From Hyaloscypha bicolor E (lineage: Eukaryota; Ascomycota; Leotiomycetes; Helotiales; Hyaloscyphaceae), in NCBI RefSeq assembly GCF_002865645.1, contig NW_020194692.1, positions 194,208 through 258,207 of the forward strand: a stretch of 64,000 nt of DNA, given 5' to 3'. Position numbers and translations under genes: made by a program. A model generated the notes under the pieces. The model had not been told where the DNA came from and did no database searches. It saw only the letters and a list, made by a program, of their open reading frames with translations. How positions within the stretch are numbered: position 1 is the first letter of the stretch; each line of letters opens with the position of its first letter. Shown here piece by piece: positions 1 through 11,385 of this stretch.

Positions 1-718
1 CGGACGATGTTCCATAAGCTCTTCTAAATCAAGTTTCTTCGAAGATTCTGGGGACGCAACCCTCCTGGTGCTCAGGTAAAGGCGTGTAACTGAATATGTG
101 TGGTGGTTCTGTGACTGATGGTTCTGGAGAGTATTGGTTATGCGGTATGGATACGATCTGCCTCCCTAGGGCTGGTGCAGTTGGCTGCGTTTCTGAGCTG
201 TTGTTGAATGGTAGAAAGGCCTTGAGGGATTGTCGAGAATCTGGTAGAGAGACGGTCAGCGAGCGAGACAATAAGAGATCTAGCATTGTGAATGTGTAGC
301 GGCGTTTGGTGAAATTCTCTTAAAAAGTTTAAATCTGGAAAACCATTGATGGTCATTTTGGAGACTCTCACGATGGCTTACCTCGATCAACGATAACAAC
401 TTCTGCCTGGCCTTCCGCCGACACAGGGGCTTGTACTTCGGGCCTCGCGTTGAACACGACTGATTCAACTGATCAGCAGGAGGGTGTGAGTAAGTTTATG
501 AAGTTCATACCATTCTGTACTTGCTCCTTTACGTTGTGCGACTCGAATGCGTCCGCAGAAGTGGCTCCAGGACTTCCACAGCAAGCCCGTAGACGGCACC
601 TCAGCTCGCCGTGGGGTTCTCCTTCATGGCGGTGAAGTTCTCGCTGACTGCTAAAATTGAGGTCGCAGTGCTCAACAGCGCAGGAGAGTTGCTTCGCTGC
701 CATTTCAGTGGCCCCCAT
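1..718 (-). CDS. C2H2 zinc-finger protein, 5' part (runs off the left edge)
   Basis: The start at 718 gives a short protein with one clear C2H2 finger near residues 13-36 (C-x4-C-x12-H-x4-H) followed by a second, degenerate Cys/His stretch. The open frame stops at 473, but a GT at 520-519 and an AG at 470-469 join 521 to 468 in phase (exon 718..521, then 468..382). A second donor (GTAAGC) follows at 381. Beyond that, exons toward position 1 are uncertain; the frame covering 286..29 is Pro/Ser-rich and could be the next exon. The finger spacing resembles the gene at 2533-3228, so the two may be distant relatives. Nucleic-acid binding is inferred from the fold only. The 3' end is outside the window. 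Confidence 0.5.
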
Positions 719-2532
719 GTCGTTCCGTAATCATACCAAGAGCTCAAGTTTGGTGTTCGACGCCTTGCAGAGAGTTACTTCAGATAAACATCCCCAGGAG
801 CGTAACGAAATCCCCTGTTAGCCTCGAACTAGGCTAACCCCGTACCTCAAGGCAGCTCCAGTCACATAAAAAATAGTAAGGTCTAGACCACAAAAGGATA
901 CACAACCCATCGGTCATCGGTCAAGTCGCTCTACGCCTCATGATCCTTCATCATTGGTCAATCGTGAAGACTGTTTCATAGATCGAATAAGTCATCGCCC
1001 TTACGGAGTTTGCAGCATCATCGATGGTTTGTTTAACCATGGGAGCTGATCCTTCTGGATAATGGAGAACCCTAGGAGGCATGTACGCCTGACAGAAACA
1101 ACATGGGGCGGAAGCAAGTACAACGTGGCAGCCAGGCATTCTCCCCGGTAACAGATTAGGTCTACCCCGTGCTCAGGAAAGATCGATGCACCTTGTTCCA
1201 GTATACTTTCATCTGGGGAGGTCGGCTGTAGGATGGCGGTGAAGGTGCGTTGACCGGTCAGGCTTGCGTTTTGCAGCAATGCAGGGCAATTCCCCAGGCA
1301 TGCTCCCCAAAATTACCAGAGACGCAGACTGGCGGCTAGCTGTCCCGTGCCAAACTCCCTGAGGGTGATAGATGGGCGGAGCCGGCGTTGTGCCTCCCCG
1401 GAATTGGTTCGCAACCGACCTTTTGACCATCGGTTATACCCTACTCGGCGTCAGGCCGTGAAATTCGGTATCCGCCGAACATGTCCTTGATCTGCAGCTT
1501 CATATGTTCGTGACAATGCAGGCTCGAACAATGGGTTGACTCACGGTGATTCCTGGAATCCTAGGTGCAGCTACAGCTATGTTGGGAGAGATTCTTGCAA
1601 TGTATTCCAAATCTCAGGAAAAGATTTTTGGCATAAAAAGCAAGCCCCGGTAATTAATGACATGGCGAGAAATCTGCATTATTTTCAGTGTAGGAGAGAT
1701 CAGCGGAGTAGATCTGGCTGAGATAATTCGGATATATCACGTGGTCGATCACGTGACTTATGGGCATAATCCAATGAACTTTCAGAGGGGGAGGACTGAC
1801 ATCTAGGCGTAAGACTTCGACAATACTCAGATATTTCAATAAAGAAATCAAAAGCATTGTAAAAGGTCTAGAACTTACGATCAATTCATTTCAAACAGCA
1901 CTCTAAGAAAGTTAACGCAAAAAGGAGTGAAAGCGGATTCAGATTCAGATTCATTGAAGAGTCAATTCTCATATCGAATCAATGCTCTCTTTGTTTGCAT
2001 CGCTTGAGCCCTGCACTCGAGCCTGTGGGAAGTATGGTCGGATGTGAAGTGGAGGCTCGCTTATAATCCCGGCACCCCTTTTTAAGAGAGCACGGCAACA
2101 ATACTGCCTACGAGTAACATCCCGGGCTTCGTAGTTTGGTAGAGTGTTTTACCAACATTAGTGCAATCAAGGTGCAAGGAAATGGCATATGATCGAGCAT
2201 ATGCTGAGACGTTGCTACACTCTCTCTGCTCCAGCGGCAAAAGCAAGAAATGCCAACTCAATTATTTGTCCTCAACTATATTTCAGCAATTCCTTTTCGT
2301 ATGGACGAACCAAGAGATCGTGTCTCTCGCACTTGACACAATCCAGCAACTAGATTTGGTGAACCATTGCATATATCTCTCCAATATCTTATCATTATTC
2401 GCACTCTGATCGAGGCATCCTGCAGACTGAACTGCTTGGAAAAAAACGGAAGTGGATTCCTTCAACAAATTGTAGGATCATCGATCATGGTGTTCCAGCT
2501 ACCCAGATTACAGGTGTTTTGATCCCAGATTC
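719..2532. other. Intergenic, no supported gene
   Basis: Open frames of 61-92 codons occur on both strands (for example 1001..1279 minus and 2161..2409 plus), but none shows a recognisable motif, a plausible splice pattern or biased composition. I see no structured repeat. It may hold the promoter of the zinc-finger gene that starts at 718. Confidence 0.5.
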
Positions 2533-3228
2533 CTAATTCTGCCATCCAGGGTGTTGTTCGTCCGAACCTGGATATCTATTCTGGCAGGGGGCATAATGGC
2601 TACTGGATGCAATGATTTCAGTAGGTTGGATTTCACCAATATGATATTGATCGACCGTCTGTTGGTTGTCTGTCCCATGTTCGAAATTGGTTGGCTCCAC
2701 ATCTATCTCCTCTAATCCACTTAGAGGAATGGAATTCCCCGAGAGTAGCTCATCCCCAATACCAGTATATGTTTCGAGTAATTGTTCGACTTCACGGGTT
2801 TCGCGGGGGTTTGAGACTATTGGGAGAAGACGTGAACTCCAGTTGGAGAAGGAATCGATTTTATGTTCGGGGAAAGGAAATTCGCGTGGTATCTTGACTT
2901 TGGGCAAGCCACCCTCGAGGTTATCGTTGTCTAGTTGGAAAGTACTCTCAACTTGAGCAGGGTCAGCGGGCAAGTCTTGAGAGATAGCGCAGTCTTGATC
3001 GGAAGATTTACCTTCAAAAAGATGCTTGGACTTCAAGTGTCTCCTCATCACTTCAGCTCGGACAGTGCCCCTAAATCTGCAACCTGCGAATTTGCAGAAG
3101 ATCTTAGCGGATTGGTGGACTTGTCTCTCATGTCTGCGTGCATCGGTCTTTCGACTGAACGAAGCCTTGCATTTTCGGTACCTGCAGACAATTCGAGGTG
3201 AAGGTTGCCCTCCGGGAAGAAAGTCCAT
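2533..3228 (-). CDS. C2H2 zinc-finger protein, two fingers
   Basis: The frame is open from 3402, but the ATG at 3228 is the better start because it lies 14 residues before the first finger and the upstream residues are not conserved-looking. From this start the product is 231 residues. Finger 1 uses Cys15, Cys20, His33 and His38; finger 2 uses Cys45, Cys50, His64 and His69, both with C-x4-C and H-x4-H spacing. The remaining 160 residues are acidic and Ser/Pro-rich without a recognised domain. This is typical of small fungal C2H2 proteins of unknown target. A nuclear role is inferred. No intron is needed. Introns upstream of 3228 cannot be excluded. Confidence 0.65.
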   Translation of the reverse strand: MDFLPGGQPSPRIVCRYRKCKASFSRKTDARRHERQVHQSAKIFCKFAGCRFRGTVRAEVMRRHLKSKHLFEGKSSDQDCAISQDLPADPAQVESTFQLDNDNLEGGLPKVKIPREFPFPEHKIDSFSNWSSRLLPIVSNPRETREVEQLLETYTGIGDELLSGNSIPLSGLEEIDVEPTNFEHGTDNQQTVDQYHIGEIQPTEIIASSSHYAPCQNRYPGSDEQHPGWQN

Positions 3229-5531
3229 TGCGAAATTTTTCCGATGGCCGGGAAGAGCTGTGACGATATCGCTGTTATTCTGAAGCCAATCTGAGTGGGA
3301 GGATTGGCACTGTGTTATTGGTGTGAAACCTATGCTGATTGAAAGATGTTGGCTCCTTATCTCTGTCACCTGTGAAGATATCCAAAAGAAAAAATAAAGC
3401 ACGAACCCGATGTCAAATGGAGATATCGAAATCCTTTGGAGGTTGTGGAAGGCACATATATACGGTCTGGAACTTCATTGTGTATTCGCGGTGAGGATTT
3501 GTCGAGAGCATCTCTTCATACTTAATAGGGGGTTCGATATCAATGAAGCGGGGTATGCAGAAAACCAACATCTGCAGACCTGCAAGTAGCCGGAAAGTAC
3601 CTCACACGGTCTGAGCTGTGTGCCACTAGAGGCTGGTCGCGTGTAATAGGGAAGAAATGGTTGAGGCAGAAAGGCATACGCAAAGTTGAAGCTGGGCGGG
3701 ATTCGAAGTTTGCAAACGCTCGCAGATGCTAAAAACTCATCAGCAATGAGGGCGAGAGCCCCGAGAAGTCTTTTGGGGCGCGTTCAGGTGGGTGAATCTC
3801 GAGTGCTTCGGTAGTCCCTCTCGAAGGTTGGGACTCCTCTTCTCGACGAAAGAGCGTCTGCAAGTCCGTGAATTGTGCAGGTATCTGCAGGTCAGGGTAG
3901 CAACTGCGAAAATGAAGAAGGCTACTTCCTGTCGATTGTCTTTTGTTTGTCTGTCTCGATGCTGAATGCGTTCTGCAATGCCGGATGGGGGCAGCGGAGG
4001 ATATGAGATGCGACGTGGCACGCCAGAAGCCCAAGAAGACCTCGATTCCATGTTCTGTGGCTTGATTCTCATCCACCGGCCTTAACTTCTGGTGCATCAG
4101 CTTTTCCTGAAGTGATGGCTCCGAACAAAAAGATGATGACAAGAGGAGGTGTGGGTGATGAGGTGCAGAAAAGGCCCAAGTTATTAGTCCTTCTCCGTCC
4201 CGCTTTTAGGGCATTCAGGCTGGACCACTGTCAGTGGGACACCCTAAATAAGGTCGGATGGCACTAAGATCCTCCTCTTCCCAAATGTTTCAAAACCTAT
4301 GAATTATTTCCCCATTTGACTGGAGTTCAGGGGTAAGGCCTGGCGGGATGGCGCGAATTCAATGCAGCACAGACTTCGCCATCAACGGTTTTCAAAATCC
4401 CCACTCTCGATGACAATGTATCTTCTCGCTTCCACGTCCTCCTTCTCTCCCCTAATAAGCTACTCACGAAATTCTACCTACTTGAAAGCATTCTGACTCG
4501 ACGAATACCACCCGGATGAGCCTAAGTGTTTACATTACGGTGCTAGCTAACGTGGTCCTCTAAACGAATCCCAGTTATACGAAATTTAACTATAATGACA
4601 GGGCAAAGTTGGATTATTGGAGACCGGCTGCTGGGACCAGCCAGAGCCCGATAGGGAGAGGAACCATCGGGAGAGATCCTATTCTGTGCCCCCTACCCGC
4701 GTTCGCGCGACTTTCCGCCATCACAGAATTATTCATGCATCTACCAACCACCGGCAACGAGAAGGGAAGTGGTGGTGAAATCCCCTGAAAGACCTTCACT
4801 GCATAGGGAAGACCGATATGTAAATGAAATGCTCCTGGCCATTCTACGGATTCATTCCCCAGGCTCGGAGGAGCAACTCACACCATCGCTCCCACGATTT
4901 GACCTATCAGAGCGGGACTGAAACACGCCTGTCCACTGGACACGCCACCAAAGGTTTTCGTGTAACGGACGCGATGTGCAACATTCCAGGAACCACTGGC
5001 TAGACCGTTAGTCGGCAACGTGAAAGCCACCAACCTCCGCAAGGGCGTCATATGTACTACGTTGACTTCGCTCCTAACACAAAGTCTTCAAAGCTTCTTG
5101 TTGGTAATTCCCGAATGCGCTTGTATTTTTCTGGGACATGCCAAGATCTCCCTGCCCATCAAGATACCAGTTGCAAAGTTGCGAAGACTCACTCAATAGT
5201 TGAGTAATAATCCATCTTCCCCATGACTAATGGAACTTGCTGTGGTGACTCGGTAGAGTTAGTTCCTTGGAAATTATGCCAAAGGTTGCAGTGATGGTGA
5301 AGGGTTTTCTCAGTTGAGTACTGCATGGGTATCACGTGACAGAGAAACGCCAAAACAAAATCATTCTCATTCACCCACAGAACAGGGTTGACTTATCAAG
5401 AAGTCTTTGTGCCAAGAATTCGCATGATCTTTATGTCCTGATCTTTCTCAAATTTGACGTATGCGGCATGATGGAACGGAACTGAGAGTCGAGTTCACGT
5501 GATCACCCCCCCCACAACCTGCACCCGAACT
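3229..5531. other. Intergenic, no supported gene
   Basis: The longest frame is 137 codons at 3729..4142 on the minus strand; it has no recognisable domain, and a second minus frame overlaps it, so I do not call it. The rest is ordinary intermediate-GC sequence with no clear repeat. Confidence 0.45.
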
Positions 5532-6310
5532 TCAGAATGCTGGGTCTAATCCCTTTATGTTATTTTCACAAAAAGCCGCCTGTAATTTAACCGCACTCCC
5601 ATTCATATACCTCGATTCATCACTGAACAAGAATGCCACCACATCCGTAATATCCTCGGCTCCCCTATCTACAACGAAATCGCCTCGCTCGGCTTCTGCA
5701 GCCCCTCCTAACCCGCAATGACCTGCACATTCGTCGGTGCTCTCATAGCTTTGGAAACAATGATATTAGTCCTGATCCCCCTCGGGCCCAGCTCAAGCGC
5801 CATGTTCATTGAGAATCCAATAACCGCAGCATTTGTAGCGCAGTAGGCAGCAAAACTGGCAACGGGGGAGATTCCAAACGCGGATATGGGGTTTTCGAGA
5901 GGGGCACCAGACTTGAGATAAGGTATACAGGCGCGTGTGATGTTTAAGAAGCCTTTGGCGTTTGTGTTGAACATCTTATCCCAATGTGCATCTGTGACGT
6001 CAACTGTTGATTGGTAAACACCGTTTATACCAATACAGTTGAAGATGTGGTCGATGCCGTTATATTTTGATATAATGACTGAGACATATTCGTTGCACTT
6101 CTCTGTTGATCCAACATCAAAGGCTGAAGTGTAGTGGTGATTCGTACTTGTACATAAATTACATGTCTTGTCGAGAGAAGCTTCATTGATGTCTGTCAAC
6201 GCTAATGTAGCACCTAATTTTGCGAGCTTGATACTTGCTCCTCGGCCAATACCCCTTTCTGCACCTATGATCAGGACGATCTTACTTCCAAAAGATGGCG
6301 CCATCTTCAC
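5532..6310 (-). pseudogene. Short-chain dehydrogenase/reductase (SDR), frameshifted
   Basis: From the ATG at 6310 (or the second Met two codons later) the frame gives a Rossmann-fold SDR. It has the G-x3-G-x-G nucleotide motif near residues 17-23, an N-x-x-G strand motif, the catalytic-region Ser, and the active-site Tyr 13 residues later. The Lys of the Y-x3-K catalytic pair is Asn here, one base away from Lys. The frame stops at 5708, just after the AxRTN-type strand. Shifting one frame near 5710-5716 restores the expected SDR C-terminus (GDFVV..EDITDVVAFL..DESRYMNG) down to a stop at 5532. No GT-AG intron with the right phase explains the shift. The gene is therefore probably dead, or carries one sequencing indel; the missing Lys argues for loss of activity. 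The substrate is unknown. Confidence 0.75.
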
Positions 6311-8276
6311 TCTTGACAGAGTGGAGTTGGATGTGAAAAGCTCCGTGCTTGAATGGAAATGTAAAGACGGATTGCAAGAGTGCCCAACGGTAACTAAGAG
6401 ATAGGAAATATTACTTCATATAACAATCGGCAAACGTGATGATAATGGAGGACCATTGGGCCATCAGGACAAATCATCGGGAGTCCGACTTGGCAAAAAC
6501 GATTAATAGCTACAACAGCTATAAAGTGTTACATTCAATATCAGAATACTTCGGGTAGAGTTATGTATGTTGCGCAAGCGGATCGAGAGGAAATAGCGAA
6601 AATAACTTATTAATTAACTATTTTGTTCTGATGAAGTTATATTTATAAAACTCCTTGGGCTAAAGAGGCGCCAGAATTTGAGAGTCCGACCTGAGATACG
6701 TATAGTGCCGATGCTCTGGTCCCTGGAATAATTTTCTGGGGAAATCTTCTCGTTTATATAAATTCGTTACCTCAAAGATAGGGAACTGGCCAGATCAGAG
6801 ATAGCTCGAGGGCGTGCGTCCTCGTATTAGCGAATAGATACTTTGATGATTTTGGTAATTGGTTCCCAAGATGTGAAAGCCAGATTCCATCTTCTATTGG
6901 TACGAAGTTGTTTTAACTAAGTTAGCCGCTAGCGTATATTGTTGTGTCCCATGAGGCTGGGACGAACTTCACTCTCAATATCAAAGACTAGTTGAAAAGA
7001 GTTTCTGGCTTCGAGGTCTTAGCCGCAGTCGAATATGCTGCGCGCAACAAACGCACTGGATGGTTCGAGATATTTCTGATAGCTATAGTCGCCTGCAAAA
7101 CTGGCACCACCCTTGAATGTACTGCCAAGAAGATTCTCTGCCCCAGAGCAGAACCCCCTTCCTTTGTATACTACTCTGGTTGGTCAAACTGGGAGAAATG
7201 TCTTGGGAGACCACGGGTCCGGTGAAAAATCGCTTAGGGGAGCACGGTTCCCAAGAAATTTCTCATAGGAACTATGCTCTCTCAGGACCTGTAATATCCC
7301 GGGACTTTTCTCTAAAATTCTACGGCTCCTGTGAGTTTTGCTCTTGGATCTGGCTATAATTATATTTACCAGCGGCTCCTGATCGTTTTATACCTTACAC
7401 ACATGACGTCAAGGGCCGGTGCATAACCAGGCCAAATTCGATATCTTGTGCATTGAACACCAAGAGAGCAGCATCTAGGAACTCTTATCGAAACCCCTTA
7501 TCAGCTATTGTAATTTGGAGAGTGAGGTGAGTTTCGACGAAGACAGAGGCTGAAGCGGCAGGCGAGATACGGCGAATAATCCTTAGAGAGGCAGTGAGCA
7601 AGTCTCCCTCGCCGCAATTTTTTTTAATGGTGGTTACTGAAGAGACTACACGGGTGTGGTTAGTGTTTTGGTAACCATAAGTGCCATATAGCGCTCTACT
7701 CACGTGATACGATTCCAAAATTCCAAGATTCCTGCGCCACATATTATATACCCAGAAAAATCGATCGTTATATTTCGTGAGGAAAGCCTATTATGAGCAG
7801 CGTTAACTCTCTCTCTCTTCACCAAAAATAATACCTGCTTCCAAGTAATATCTGTCACGTGTCCACTTCCAGGAAGGCTACATAAACTCTACCCTTCAAA
7901 ATGGACGCAGCTGCCATACCTGACTATCAATTATAGAGGTTTGAACTAACGAGAACCTTAATTATAGTCGGCCTTGGCCTTGACGCGAAATTGACCATGC
8001 TGTCACAACACATCGGCCACGTTGCCCCGAAGGTCAACGCAATGGGCATCGTCCTTACGAGCCTACAGAGAAAACTTCGTGTTTTTAGGGCCTTTCGCTA
8101 AGAAACGAGCCTCATAACTATTTTGGACGCTTTCATTTTATATTCAGAATTAGGTTTAAAGGCCTTCTAAACTCAATCTAGCCTTTTTCATTGTGTGCCC
8201 TTAAATTATATGAGGTTTTAATCTGTAGTTGCGAAGAAACTGTGAAGTGAAGTGGGCGACTTTGGTTTTGTGACGC
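6311..8276. other. Intergenic, no supported gene
   Basis: Only short frames with no recognisable motif are present on either strand. Parts are AT-rich (6480-6660) and may be old transposon sequence. There is no inverted repeat I could confirm. Confidence 0.4.
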
Positions 8277-8606
8277 TTGAAAACATCGCTAAAAACACGG
8301 ACTTTTGTCAGCAGGCTCGTTAACAACTCCATCAGCGCACAAGCCAATGACTCTGCGGCTGTCTCTACGGCGCTGAAGACAATCAAGGCTCATCTTGTTG
8401 ATGACCATATTATCAATATTACGCTCGCTGTGGTTCGCAATTGCGCTTACGCTTGCGGGCTTTGTGCACCTCGGTGAGCGAGGACGAGGAAGGGTTGGTA
8501 GGGACTGAGGACGAGCTGGATGGACCTGCAAGGGGCGGGGGCGGGCCGTTAGGTGGGGTGGATCGATTGGGTCCGAGCCCGGGGAGGACGGGGGCCCTGC
8601 CAGCTA
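8277..8606 (+). pseudogene. Degraded coding remnant, possibly from a retroelement
   Basis: A 66-codon frame from 8277 ends at 8477 and is followed, one frame over from 8471, by an acidic then Gly/Pro-rich open stretch to a stop at 8604-8606. The pair reads like two halves of one protein split by a frameshift. GC content jumps sharply between 8470 and 8600 compared with both sides. I could not match it to a family; the Asp/Glu then Gly/Pro tail resembles ends of fungal retroelement polyproteins, but that is a weak impression. Confidence 0.25.
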
Positions 8607-8947
8607 GGTAGCGTGCGCCTAAAGTTAAGCGGCCCCAGTGATTGATCTTTTACAGGCCTCTTGGCTTCAAACCCTATTCTCCTTACTTTATGCCAGACTT
8701 TATGCCAGAATCTCCGTAAAGCTGCAGGGTTTTAGTAGGCAAAAGCCCCTGAGAACGCGCTCAAGCGCTGTAACTTGTTGGCCTTACACATCTTGGCCCA
8801 GGGCCAAAAGCCAATACCTGGTCCACAGCCCAGCAGAGCCCACCTGCCATATCATCGGCTCATGGACCGGCAACATATCGGCTATTAAGGACTTTTGCGC
8901 TCGCTTTGTGATACTAGACTGTGCTGGCAAACGATCCTACTCTTTTG

Positions 8948-10106
8948 TCAACGATTTGCCCATATACCGCGTGACAATACGAGAGTGTTCGGCTGGTGTA
9001 CAATAATGCCAAAGGTATCGAAGCATTCCCAAACCATCTCTCTATGGACGGATTGGATTGTATGGGGCACAAGTAATTGCTCCTGGAATACCCATAATCG
9101 ATCGAGCAGCAGCAACTCCAAACCTTCATAGAGTGTTGATTCTCTTTTCAGTAGACCCAAGCCATCATCATTACGCCCCCAGGTATGGATGGGCACTAAC
9201 CAGAGTCCTCAAACTGACAATGTTAGACTAATTGTCTGAAACATATATCGTCGCTACAGGATGGTAATATTGTCTATAAACGCAAATTTCCGACTTCGGT
9301 ACATGAAAGAGTCTCTACAGTCCTTGATTCGGATCTGCAGCACTAGAAGCTGATATAGTGGTGTAGGATTTTCCACAAATCTCATGACATCTTAGCTGCC
9401 TGTACTGTCCAATCTTGTGGATCATCTTGCATAATATACAATGAATCGATCCGGACATAACGAACTTTAAGCATTTCTACAGCCCTGAAAATGTTGCAAA
9501 AAGTTTTTAGTATGTTTTGTCTTGGAATACCCATTGTACTATACGCTAACTGTAAATTTTGGTCATCCTGAGAGATTGCAGTCTTCCACAATAATGGCTA
9601 AGACAAAGGTAGTAAGTAGTCTTTGACGCCTAAGTTTTGTCGCAAGATCGGATCTTTCTCACGAATCTAGCACCAAACGTTAAGAACTCTTTGTGGCAGC
9701 CTTCATATTTCCGGCGGCAGGCACCCTGGGTGTTCCATAAGGCATTTGGCAAGCCAGCCTCTGATCTGCTCCATATAATATTGATTCCGAGAGTATTCTT
9801 GGTTGAAAAGCTGAGGCAAGGACTTCTAGGTTTAATTGCGTTCCACGAACATTCTTTGAAATGTTCAATGTAGATTTGGAGGTGGATCACTGCTCGCTCT
9901 TTGGTCATCCATCCAAGCGTGAATGGGCATCGATGATGAAAGATGGCGTCCATTTTACACCTCTCAAGATTCCCAGCACTATTGTTAAAAATGCTGTCGC
10001 AGTGTTGAGCAACATATGCAAGATAAGCAACTGCTGGCGGTGTACTTAACCACTTGCAAATGCTTCGGTGTTTTGAATTTTTCAGCTTCGAATACCGAAG
10101 CGTCAA
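8948..10106 (-). pseudogene. HET-domain (heterokaryon incompatibility) gene relic 1
   Basis: Reading the minus strand, three hallmark blocks of the HET domain (PF06985) occur in order but in different frames. An LSHYCG-type block lies at about 9610-9593 (family LSHCWG). A block ending IDSLYIMQDDPQDW lies at about 9450-9410 (family IDSLCI.QDD..DW). RLWVFQEQLL lies at about 9094-9065 (family RGWTLQERLL). Frame changes between the blocks and no single open frame show that the gene is broken. The frame 10106..9630 directly upstream may be the decayed N-terminal part. Intact HET proteins trigger cell death after non-self fusion; this copy cannot make a full domain. Confidence 0.75.
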
Positions 10107-11385
10107 GTCAAGACTCAGGACAGAGTGGACATGTGGTATAGGAACTACCCAGTCTGTCGCTACGAGGTGGCCCCACGCCTACGCTAATTAAAAGGCAAAG
10201 TTATTGAAGGTTCTTGTAAAAGTTCGGGATATGTTTTCGATATTAGGGCCAGATATTAGTTCTTCCAGATCTTTTATATTACCATTTTGTGGATGTCTCA
10301 TCAACCACAGACTTTGAATGGCAAGTCGCACAAAAGGCCTCCCCCCCAGATCTTTTATATTAAAGGTTCGAGTATCATTCAATCTTACCCTGAGATCTTC
10401 CGCCATCAAGAGAGGCTAATTGCGAATTTGTGTAGCCGCGAAGAGTTCTGAAGTATAAATTTCTGAGTGCCTTATCTCTGTTGATTTTAAGTAAACATTC
10501 GCACAGCATGTGAAGAGAAGGCTGAAAACCAATTTCAAAGGCCAAGAGAGCCACTCCAAAGTATACGAGTACATAGGTCTCAGAAAACTAATTCGACTCA
10601 GTTGATTTGTTGAGGTCAAGTCTCTGTCCAGGAAAGGAGGATGAACGTATGGCTGTGTTCCGCCATGATATTCCGCCCAAGACACAAAGGAAGCCACGAT
10701 CTCGGTCCAAGTACTTTATTAGTCACAACAAATAGCTGACGGCTCGCTGCATGACGCTAAGCTCTAGCACAGTAGCCTATTGGTTAGCTAGCCCTTTGAA
10801 GACCTCAGCTGAACTCTCCGGTGATGAAAAGGGAAACCCCACCCACGCTACCCTTACTCCGTAGATAATCTCAGCTGAAGTCCCGGCAGTGAAAGTAAAC
10901 ACCCGCCCCGCCTGACTCGGGGCGTGCGCAGGCTTTAACCAGGCTCAGCTTAGGTATACTCTTGCTCTTTAGCTCAGGTAAAGCGGCCGCTGCTCACGTC
11001 CAGACTCTAAAACGGAACTGGCACGGGGAAACAATTGTACGCAGCCAGTACTACCATTATCATAGGCCTAGTTTTGTTACCAGATTGGGTAATTGCACTC
11101 GATTTTCCGCAATTATTGGCCTGAACGACCCCGCACGATAAGTGCTACTTATCTCGCTTGAAGAAAAGTAATTATAGGCGTCGATGATCGAAGCCAAAAA
11201 TAAGCATCACCCCACGAGTTCTCCAGCCTCAGCCTCACCTCACCTGGTGACACCAAAGTTCTCCTCATAAAAAGATTGTAGAGGAATTCTTCTGCATGAA
11301 TTCTGACCTGGGCTGTTCGCCGTGTGGATTAATTTATTGATTTACTCCCGACTACTGCTGAGCATTTCGGACTGTCTTGAACGAG
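10107..11385. other. Intergenic, upstream of the patatin gene
   Basis: Minus frames at 10188..10409 and 10416..10697 show no motif. A roughly repeated 'cctcagctgaa...ccc.cc' unit occurs at about 10801-10850 and 10866-10910. The 300 nt before 11386 should contain the promoter of the large plus-strand gene; no TATA box stands out. Confidence 0.4.

Noticed and set aside
3729..4142. 137-codon minus-strand open frame
   Set aside because: No domain, no homologous-looking pattern, and a second overlapping minus frame of 110 codons is equally open; judged to be chance.
10741..10860. tRNA-like 'ggttagctag' box
   Set aside because: No matching acceptor stem, anticodon arm or T-loop could be folded around it.
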